Assembly (NCBI GenBank): GCA_020860745.1 | Contig: JAJBTR010000023.1 | Coordinates: 1 to 7,664, forward strand | DNA: 7,664 nt | Origin: Lachnospiraceae bacterium | GTDB lineage: Bacteria > Bacillota > Clostridia > Lachnospirales > Lachnospiraceae | Direction: 5' to 3' | Shown: piece by piece, positions 1-5,253 of the stretch | How positions within the stretch are numbered: the first letter of the stretch is position 1 | Layout: every line of letters starts with the position of its first letter | Notes under the pieces: model-generated | The model's input: only the letters and a program-made list of their open reading frames with translations | Told to the model about the DNA's origin: nothing | Databases searched by the model: none | Translations under genes and position numbers: made by a program

Positions 1-9
1 AGTTAAACG

Positions 10-38
10 TTGTAAAATAGATTAAATGATGGTATACT
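10..38 (+). promoter_or_regulatory. Sigma-A-type promoter for the coiled-coil gene
   Basis: A -35 box TTGTAA (10-15) is separated by exactly 17 bases from a -10 box TATACT (33-38). A TG at 30-31 gives an extended -10 (TGgTATACT). Transcription would start near 45, leaving a leader of about 40 bases before the ATG at 84. The ribosome site AGGAGGA (70-76) lies 7 bases before that ATG. Seen by eye against the consensus; start site not tested. Confidence 0.75.
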
Positions 39-83
39 GGGCGTAGGCAATGAGTCGTGTGAAATAAACAGGAGGAATATGCG

Positions 84-929
84 ATGGATCTGATCAGCGG
101 CCTGCATGCTATGTTTGGTGGAGAATCGTCTTCGGCAAGACAGAGAAGTGAACAGAGAAGCGCTGCTTCGCATCGTCAGGAGGGCGAACTGCAAAAAAAG
201 AATATTATGCTGAAAGAGCAGCTGGATTCAGCCCGGGAGCGTATTATTCAATTGGAGAACCAGATTGACAGGATGAAAAAGGAGACTACAAAAGTGGAGC
301 ACAATTTAGATTCCAGAAGAGATGATATAGATCAGCTGATTACGGGAGTTACGGTTCAGATTCAGGAGATGATCAGTACTCTTGAGAAGCAGATGGAACA
401 GCTGGAGGTCAAAACCGACCGTCAGATTCGTCATCTGGATGAGGGGACACAGAGACAGTTGGAGGAGATGAGTGATTCCGCTGCGCAGATCCGCATGATT
501 TCAGATGCAGTACAGCCTGTTCCTCAGATGCAAGAGTCTCTGGAACAGCTTGGAGAAATGAAAGAATCTGTTCAGCAGATCGGATCAATCCGGGAATCTT
601 TGCAGCAGATTGATGAGATCCGGGCCATGATGGAACAGCTTGAGCAGCAGAAAGTCACTATGGAAGAAATCAACGAAAAATCGGAGAGCCTCCGGACAGA
701 CATTGTTGCGAAGGTTCATTCTGAGAATGTCCAGTGTTACCGTAATATGAATAGTCTGGTGACATATCTTGAGGTACAGCTGGAGGAGATGAAACTGGAT
801 GATAAGAGTGTGACGAAGATTAATAAATCTTTTAAAGGCCTGAAGTTTTTTTTGTTTTTCAGTTTCTTAAGTTTTCTGGGTCTGGTGTTTTTCTTCCTTT
901 ATTATGTGATTGGCCTGAAGTTTTTTTGA
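84..929 (+). CDS. Coiled-coil protein with a C-terminal membrane anchor, function unknown
   Basis: I do not recognise this 281-residue protein as a named family. Residues 1-32 are rich in Ser, Arg and Gln. Residues about 33-245 are almost entirely charged or Gln-rich helix with regularly spaced Leu, Ile and Met, as in a long coiled coil. Within this, residues 149-188 form four ten-residue repeats of the type [MI]-x-E-S-[LV]-x-Q-[LI]-x-x. Residues about 257-276 are a Phe/Leu-rich membrane segment, and the protein ends five residues later, so it should be tail-anchored with the coiled coil in the cytoplasm. GLKFF occurs on both sides of this segment (252-256 and 277-281). The start at 84 is fixed by AGGAGGA (70-76); an earlier ATG at 79 reads only four codons. 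It has its own promoter and is 139 bases from ppaC. A structural, scaffold or envelope role is possible but is a guess. There is no signal peptide and no enzymatic motif. Confidence 0.88.
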   Translation: MDLISGLHAMFGGESSSARQRSEQRSAASHRQEGELQKKNIMLKEQLDSARERIIQLENQIDRMKKETTKVEHNLDSRRDDIDQLITGVTVQIQEMISTLEKQMEQLEVKTDRQIRHLDEGTQRQLEEMSDSAAQIRMISDAVQPVPQMQESLEQLGEMKESVQQIGSIRESLQQIDEIRAMMEQLEQQKVTMEEINEKSESLRTDIVAKVHSENVQCYRNMNSLVTYLEVQLEEMKLDDKSVTKINKSFKGLKFFLFFSFLSFLGLVFFFLYYVIGLKFF

Positions 930-930
930 C

Positions 931-973
931 AGTGGGAGTGAGTGACAGGGAGTGAATAACGGGAAGTAAGTGA
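931..973 (+). repeat. Short degenerate G-rich tandem repeat
   Basis: Three imperfect copies of a unit like GGGAGTGAGTGA begin at about 934, 948 and 961, so the period is 13-14 bases. They lie directly after the stop codon of the coiled-coil gene. No function is evident and no terminator stem with a T-run is seen between this gene and ppaC. The match is by eye and may be chance low complexity. Confidence 0.4.
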
Positions 974-1019
974 AAACCCTGTGTGCAGGAAGCATTGTGA
1001 ATGAAATAGAAATAGCTGA

Positions 1020-1047
1020 CTGACAGTTTTCAGTAAATATTTATATA
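1020..1047 (+). promoter_or_regulatory. Possible promoter for ppaC
   Basis: CTGACA (1020-1025) resembles a -35 box and TATATA (1042-1047) a -10 box, with a 16-base spacer. A start about seven bases later would fall at the ribosome site AAGGGGA (1053-1059), which would make the leader unusually short. That weakens the call. Readthrough from the upstream gene is an alternative, since no terminator is visible in 930-1019. Confidence 0.35.
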
Positions 1048-1068
1048 TAGACAAGGGGAATGTGTTTT

Positions 1069-2734
1069 ATGGGAGTAGATGAGACGAGAAAAGTCTGGGT
1101 AGTCGGACATAAAAATCCGGACACAGACTCAATTTGTTCTGCCATCGCTTATGCGTATTTAAAGAATCAAACTTCCGAGGGGGGAGGAGTACGAGCCTAA
1201 GCGGGCAGGAGAACTGAACGAAGAGACGAAATATGTATTAGATGCTTTTGGTGCGGAGGTTCCTGCTCTGATTACGGATGTGGGCGCGCAGGTGAAAGAT
1301 ATTGAGATCCGCCGGACGCCGGGGATCGGTGAGCAGCTTTCCCTGAAGCGGGCGTGGGAGATGATGAAAGACATGAATGTGCCGACGCTCCCGATTACGG
1401 ACGGAGAGGGGTATCTGACCGGATTGATTACAACCCAGGATATCACTACTTCCTATATGGATGTGTATGATAATTATATATTGTCCAGAGCCCAGACGCA
1501 GTATAAGAATATTCTGGATACGCTGGACGGTACGCTTTTGTTTGGGGATGCGGAGGCCTGCTTTACAGAGGGTAAGGTAATGGTGGGTTCGGCAAACCCG
1601 GAAATTATGGAGGAGTATATCAAAGATCATGATCTGGTGATTATGGGGAATCGTTATGAGGCGCAGATCTGTGCGCTGGAAGCCAATGCCGGCTGCATTG
1701 TTGTGGCGGGAGCACCGAAGATTTCCAGGACGATTGTCAAGATGGTGTCTGAGCGGAACTGTACGCTGATCACGACGCCGTACGATACCTACACCACCGC
1801 CCGCCTGATCAATCAGAGTATGCCGATCCGGTTTTTTATGCGCCATAATCGTCTGACGACATTTGAGACGGAAGAATTTGTGGAAGGCGTCCGCGATATC
1901 ATGTCAAAGGAACGGCACCGTTATTTCCCGATTCTGGATGAGAACAGCAAGTATGTGGGCATGATTTCCCGCAGAAATCTTTTAAACATGAGAAAGAAAC
2001 AATTGATTCTGGTGGATCACAATGAGAAGACGCAGGCGGCGGACGGAATTGACGGCGCAGATATCCTTGAGATCATTGACCACCACAGAATCGGAAGCCT
2101 GGAGACAATCTCTCCGGTGTTTTTCCGCAACCAGCCGGTCGGATGCACCGCAACCATTATCTATCAGATGTATCAGGAACAGGGAGTGGAGATGCCTGCA
2201 AAGATTGCAGGATTACTGTGTTCCGCGATTCTTTCAGATACACTGATGTACCGCTCCCCGACCTGTACGCCGCTGGATCAGATTGCAGCGGAGGCATTAG
2301 CGGAGAAAGCCGGTATCCGTACGGAAGATCATGCGCGGGCTATGTTCCAGGCGGGAAGTGATTTCGGAAGCAAGACGCCGGCGGAGATCTGTTACCAGGA
2401 TTTCAAGGTGTTCAGCCAGAATGATATTGATTTTGGTGTTGGCCAGATCAGTGCAATGACTCAGGAAGAACTGGATCAGGTGAAAGAGATTCTTCTCCCG
2501 TATCTGAGCGAGGTTCTGAAAGAGAAAAAGATATCTATGGTTTTTGTCATGCTGACGAATATCATTGATGAGACGACTTATCTGATCTGTGACGGTGAGA
2601 ATGCGGATACTCTGATGGAGCAGGCTTACAGAACGCAGAAAGAACATGATGCGTATGTGCTGGAGCGTGTGGTATCCCGGAAAAAGCAATTGATACCGGT
2701 GCTTATGACCGCATTGCAGGAGTTCAGCGCCTGA
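1069..2734 (+). CDS. ppaC: Mn-dependent family II inorganic pyrophosphatase with CBS and DRTGG domains, frame interrupted
   Basis: This cytoplasmic enzyme hydrolyses pyrophosphate to two phosphates. As written, the frame from ATG 1069 stops at 1198-1200 after 43 codons. The rest of the protein continues one base forward to 2734. Removing one G from the six-G run at 1179-1184 restores a 554-residue protein, close to known CBS-containing pyrophosphatases of about 550 residues. In the restored numbering the metal-site motifs are GHKNPDTDS (13-21), D316-H317-N318, D337-H338-H339 and S389-D390-T391. Substrate-binding SRKKQ is at 536-540 in the DHHA2 domain. CBS1 (about 75-130), DRTGG (about 150-250) and CBS2 (about 255-312) are inserted between the halves of the DHH domain. 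In this family the CBS pair binds adenine nucleotides, with AMP/ADP inhibiting and ATP or diadenosine polyphosphates activating. The start has AAGGGGA 9 bases upstream; an in-frame ATG at 1060 is too close to it. A GTG at 1280 lacks a ribosome site and would lose the first metal motif. The break may be a sequencing or assembly error, or a real mutation. Confidence 0.9.
1179..1189 (+). other. Frameshift site within ppaC (six-G run)
   Basis: The N-terminal frame enters GAG GGG GGA GGA GTA and reaches TAA at 1198. With five G instead of six it reads GAG GGG GAG GAG TAC GAG CCT AAG. That joins without a gap to the long downstream frame, which is open through this region. All residues on both sides then fit the pyrophosphatase family. 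The position of the extra base within the run cannot be assigned. Confidence 0.85.
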
Positions 2735-2933
2735 CTTCTGATGATATAAGATTTAAAGGGTTATGGATGGAGCCCGATCCTGGGCAGGCTGCAGATTTCA
2801 TCGTTAGATAGGGAGTTATATTCTAAACATTATCCTGATTTGGGTGTGAAGGGAAACAGATCGGGGAAATATGCAGGAAATGTGTTTCGCTTGGAATGTA
2901 AGGAGATATCAAAGAGAATACATGAGGTAGAAT

Positions 2934-3500
2934 ATGGCGAGAGAGTATTGGAAGCCGGGAAATATGCTTTATCCTGTGCCGGCAGTTATGGTTAGCTGCC
3001 AGCGCCCGGGAGAAAAGCCCAATATTATTACGATTGCCTGGGCGGGTACAATTTGTTCTGACCCGGCAATGGTATCAATTTCTGTGCGGAAAGAGCGTTA
3101 TTCTTATGACATCATCCGGGAGACCGGCGAGTTTGTGATGAACCTGAATACAAAGGATCTGACATATGCCACGGACTACTGTGGAGTGAAATCGGGACGG
3201 GACGTGGATAAATTTTCCGCATTGCATCTGACACCTTCTGCGTCAAAGACGGTTGCCGCACCCGGTATTGCGGAGAGCCCGGTGAGTCTGGAGTGTAAGG
3301 TTACGCAGAGTATTGAGCTGGGAAGCCACGTAATGTTTCTGGCGGAGGTAACGGCTGTGTCAGTGGATCCCGCTCATATGGATGAGAAAGGCAAATTCCA
3401 CCTGAACGATCTCGGGCTGGTGGCCTACTCACACGGGGAGTATTTTGAACTTGGAGAGAAAATCGGAAAATTCGGTTATAGTGTGCAGAAGAAAAAGTGA
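2934..3500 (+). CDS. Flavin reductase-like FMN-binding split-barrel protein
   Basis: This 188-residue protein has the layout of the flavin reductase-like (flavoredoxin) family, which binds FMN in a split beta-barrel and usually forms dimers in the cytoplasm. The N-terminal stretch YPVPAVMVSC (13-22) is followed by NIITIAWAGTICSDPAMVSISV (starting at residue 30). That second stretch is the typical barrel segment that contacts the flavin in this family. A segment reading GEFVMNL (65-71) and a C-terminal strand reading LGLVAYSHGEYFELG also fit. There is no signal peptide and no extra domain. The natural electron donor and acceptor cannot be read from sequence; members include flavin reductases, flavoredoxins and related uncharacterised proteins. 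The start is supported by GAGGT (2924-2928), 5 bases upstream. It follows ppaC after a 199-base gap holding no clear terminator or promoter, so co-transcription is possible but unproven. Confidence 0.85.
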   Translation: MAREYWKPGNMLYPVPAVMVSCQRPGEKPNIITIAWAGTICSDPAMVSISVRKERYSYDIIRETGEFVMNLNTKDLTYATDYCGVKSGRDVDKFSALHLTPSASKTVAAPGIAESPVSLECKVTQSIELGSHVMFLAEVTAVSVDPAHMDEKGKFHLNDLGLVAYSHGEYFELGEKIGKFGYSVQKKK

Positions 3501-3535
3501 GAAGCGGTTCTGACATGCAGATGCAATTGTTCGTG

Positions 3536-3550
3536 CGCGGAGCAGCCGCG
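3536..3550 (+). other. Small GC-rich hairpin between flavin reductase gene and hpf
   Basis: CGCGG (3536-3540) pairs with CCGCG (3546-3550) around the loop AGCAG. A competing pairing, GCCGC (3545-3549) with GCGGC (3564-3568), overlaps it. No T-run follows, so this is not a standard rho-independent terminator. It could be chance in a GC-rich 144-base gap. Confidence 0.3.
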
Positions 3551-3644
3551 GGATGGGTTTGGAGCGGCCGGCAACATTGTTTTGTGCGAAAGAAAAGACC
3601 GTGAACAGCAATAAAGAGATATATGAAACAGGAGGGAGTATCAT

Positions 3645-4211
3645 ATGAAAGTAAATGTAAGAGGAAAAGGCGCAAACGTTGGTGTGACAGACAGTATTCA
3701 GACTTCCGTGGAGAAAGTGGCGAAGAAGCTGGAAAAGTATGTTTCGGAGAATGCGGAACTGACGGTTGTGATCAGCGTGGCAGGCAATCTGCATACGGCG
3801 GAATTTTCACTCAGTGATACCGGCGTGTTTACACGGGTGGAGGAATCCGGGATGGATATGTACAATGTGATCCATGATGCGGGGGAGATGATGGAGCGCA
3901 AACTCCGCAAATATAAAGAAAAACTGACGGCAAAATATGCGGGGCGTCCTACGAATCATGCAGTGGCACAGCGGATCGGCGATGTCGTCGATGAGCCGGA
4001 TAAATCAGCGGAATCTGCAGACAGTGCGGAGATCCGGCGCGTGAAGCGTTTTGATATCAAGCCGATGTTCCCGGAAGACGCAGTTCTGGAGATGGAAATG
4101 GTCGGTCATGATTTTTTTGTATTCCAGAATGCCGAGGAGCATTGCCAGGTAAATGTGATTTATAAGCGCAAAAACGGCGGTTATGGTTTGATACAGCCGA
4201 CTTATGAATAA
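3645..4211 (+). CDS. hpf: Ribosome hibernation-promoting factor, long form (HPF/YfiA family)
   Basis: This 188-residue protein binds the 30S decoding channel and, in the long form, pairs ribosomes into inactive 100S dimers during stationary phase or stress. The N-terminal S30AE domain spans residues 1-95 and shows the family pattern HTAEFSL (50-56) and RVEESGMDMYNVI (64-76), ending in a basic KLRKYKEKL helix. A variable linker runs from about 96 to 128. The C-terminal dimerisation domain covers about 130-186, with RRVKRFDIKPMFPEDA at its start and VNVIYKRKNGGYGLIQP near its end. The length is normal for long HPF, which marks a Gram-positive type in contrast to the short enterobacterial form. 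The start is fixed by AGGAGGGAG (3630-3638), 6 bases before ATG. In many Bacillota hpf precedes secA; here a small SEC-C protein gene follows instead, after a terminator and a separate promoter. No clear promoter was found in the 144 bases upstream. Confidence 0.95.
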   Translation: MKVNVRGKGANVGVTDSIQTSVEKVAKKLEKYVSENAELTVVISVAGNLHTAEFSLSDTGVFTRVEESGMDMYNVIHDAGEMMERKLRKYKEKLTAKYAGRPTNHAVAQRIGDVVDEPDKSAESADSAEIRRVKRFDIKPMFPEDAVLEMEMVGHDFFVFQNAEEHCQVNVIYKRKNGGYGLIQPTYE

Positions 4212-4272
4212 AAAATAAATTTGTGCGATGATAGTTATGGTACAAGAACAAAGCTTTCCTGAGAAAAACGTA

Positions 4273-4302
4273 CTCCGGGACCTGGCAATGCAGATCCCGG
4301 AG
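4273..4302 (+). other. T-less hairpin downstream of hpf
   Basis: CTCCGGGA (4273-4280) pairs perfectly with TCCCGGAG (4295-4302). After one mismatch an inner CTG/CAG pairing (4282-4284 with 4291-4293) closes a six-base loop. No T-run follows. It stands about 30 bases before the real terminator stem, so it would sit in the 3' end of the hpf transcript, where it might protect the RNA. That role is a guess. Confidence 0.5.
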
Positions 4303-4330
4303 ATGTCATAGGGGAGGATAAGTTAATAGA

Positions 4331-4374
4331 AAGACGGTTTTCGGGGGTTTTTTGAGAACCGTCTTACTGTTTTT
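4331..4374 (+). terminator. hpf: Rho-independent terminator after hpf
   Basis: AAGACGGTTTTC (4331-4342) pairs with GAGAACCGTCTT (4354-4365), giving a 12-bp stem with one G-T pair and an 11-base loop. Four bases later comes TTTTT (4370-4374). It lies 120 bases after the hpf stop and before the promoter of the next gene, so it should separate the two transcription units. Confidence 0.85.
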
Positions 4375-4434
4375 ATTATGAACGGATTTCGGAGAAGTAT
4401 TCATCGAAGTGATGATTTTTGAAAAAACGGAGGG

Positions 4435-4520
4435 AATTATTCAGAACCAGGCTCGAAAATGCTGCACATTTTCGAGCTGTCGCGTTCGCGCCAGATAAAT
4501 TTGCCTGGTTCTGAATAATT
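4435..4520. repeat. 86-bp intergenic inverted-repeat element
   Basis: The ends AATTATTCAGAACCAGGC (4435-4452) and its exact reverse complement (4503-4520) form a perfect 18-bp stem. Inside, GCTCGAAAATG (4451-4461) pairs with CATTTTCGAGC (4467-4477) around CTGCA; two of its bases are shared with the outer arm. Next to it GCG-TTCG-CGC (4482-4491) can form a small tetraloop hairpin, so the RNA could fold as a three-way junction. There is no coding potential and no following T-run. The form resembles a small non-autonomous element (MITE) or a REP-like structured repeat. AATTA occurs directly at both ends (4435-4439, 4517-4521) and could be a target duplication, but it overlaps the arms. Whether other copies exist cannot be seen from one window. 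Confidence 0.8.
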
Positions 4521-4525
4521 ACAAA

Positions 4526-4554
4526 TTGAAAAATACAGGAAAGTGATGTATACT
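4526..4554 (+). promoter_or_regulatory. Sigma-A-type promoter for the SEC-C gene
   Basis: TTGAAA (4526-4531) and TATACT (4549-4554) are separated by exactly 17 bases. The -35 box begins six bases after the 86-bp inverted repeat ends. Transcription would start near 4561, giving a leader of about 30 bases. The ribosome site AAAGGTGG (4575-4582) lies 8 bases before the ATG at 4591. Confidence 0.78.
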
Positions 4555-4590
4555 ATCGCTATTCAATGAAATAAAAAGGTGGTATAGAAT

Positions 4591-5097
4591 ATGGGTTTAT
4601 TACAGGATTGGCAGAAAATTGCCTACAATAACAAGGCGGATCAGGGTGAACTGCAGAAGTTCTGGAACCGTTATTTTCTTCTGGAGAAAGGTGTGTATGA
4701 GCAGCTTCTGACGAACCCGGACGAAGCGGTGGAGGGCACTGTGAAAGAGCTGGCCGAAAAGTATGATCTGGAAGTTATGGCGATGGTCGGGTTTCTGGAC
4801 GGTATTCAGGAGAGTCTGGTCACGCCGAATGATCTGGAGGATCTGACGGAGGATTCGCAGGTAAGCCTTGCGTTTGACAAGGAAAAGCTGTATAAAAATA
4901 TGGTGGACGCGAGAGCGGAGTGGCTCTATGAGCTGCCGCAGTGGAAGGAGATTTTTTCGGAGGAGAAGTTAAAAGAGCTTTACCTGGAACAGAAAAAATC
5001 CGGTACTGTTGTGAAGCCGGAGAAAATTTACCCCAACGATCCCTGTCCCTGCGGAAGCGGAAAGAAGTATAAAAAGTGCTGCGGACGAGGAAAGTAA
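4591..5097 (+). CDS. SEC-C metal-binding motif protein
   Basis: This is a 168-residue cytoplasmic protein. Its last 20 residues are a textbook SEC-C motif: [16 protein letters not shown] (150-165), with zinc ligands C152, C154, C163 and C164 (C-x-C-x8-C-C). The same motif ends SecA, where it binds zinc and contacts SecB or ribosomes, and it is found on many unrelated proteins. The first 145 residues are mostly acidic helix with several Trp and Tyr; I do not recognise an enzyme fold there. The [22 protein letters not shown] region (starting at about residue 97) probably forms a helical pair. It is not a SecA fragment, since no DEAD-motor motifs are present. It has its own promoter and sits between the hpf terminator and thrS; the 156 bases before thrS hold no clear terminator, so both may share a transcript. 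Next to translation genes, a ribosome-linked role is plausible but inferred only from context. Confidence 0.88.
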   Translation: MGLLQDWQKIAYNNKADQGELQKFWNRYFLLEKGVYEQLLTNPDEAVEGTVKELAEKYDLEVMAMVGFLDGIQESLVTPNDLEDLTEDSQVSLAFDKEKLYKNMVDARAEWLYELPQWKEIFSEEKLKELYLEQKKSGTVVKPEKIYPNDPCPCGSGKKYKKCCGRGK

Positions 5098-5237
5098 GGA
5101 ACGGTGAAGCGTTATTCTTTCGCGGTTTCTAAACACAGATGAGGTATATGATACTGTTGCGGGTGTGCGGGAGCGGGTTTGTGGCTCGCGATTACGGGCG
5201 CATTCATGAAATAAATTGAAGTTATGATTCAGACAGG

Positions 5238-5246
5238 AAAGAGGAG
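5238..5246 (+). promoter_or_regulatory. thrS: Ribosome binding site that fixes the thrS start
   Basis: AAAGAGGAG (5238-5246) lies 7 bases before ATG 5254. An in-frame ATG at 5224 would add ten residues (MIQTGKRRET) but has no good ribosome site, and those extra codons include the ribosome site itself. Starting at 5254 gives MKITLKDGS, the usual beginning of a TGS domain. Confidence 0.85.
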
Positions 5247-5253
5247 AGAGACG

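Noticed and set aside
1238..1846. 202-codon minus-strand open frame
   Set aside because: Lies antisense to the CBS and DRTGG part of ppaC, is rich in His and Arg, and shows no domain.
2735..2933. Riboswitch (for example FMN) before the flavin reductase gene
   Set aside because: No conserved FMN-element blocks are visible. The only structure is a four-pair GCCC/GGGC stem at 2772-2785, which is not enough.
4228..4311. 27-codon open frame after hpf (begins MIVMVQEQ)
   Set aside because: It has no ribosome binding site, and its second half is the 4273-4302 hairpin. No independent support for translation.
4401..4420. Second terminator: TCATC/GATGA stem followed by TTTTT
   Set aside because: Only a five-pair AT-rich stem; it would be very weak, and the stronger terminator just upstream explains the end of the transcript.
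5224..5253. Longer thrS start at 5224
   Set aside because: Ten extra residues not typical of the TGS domain, no good ribosome site, and the strong ribosome site for 5254 falls inside them.
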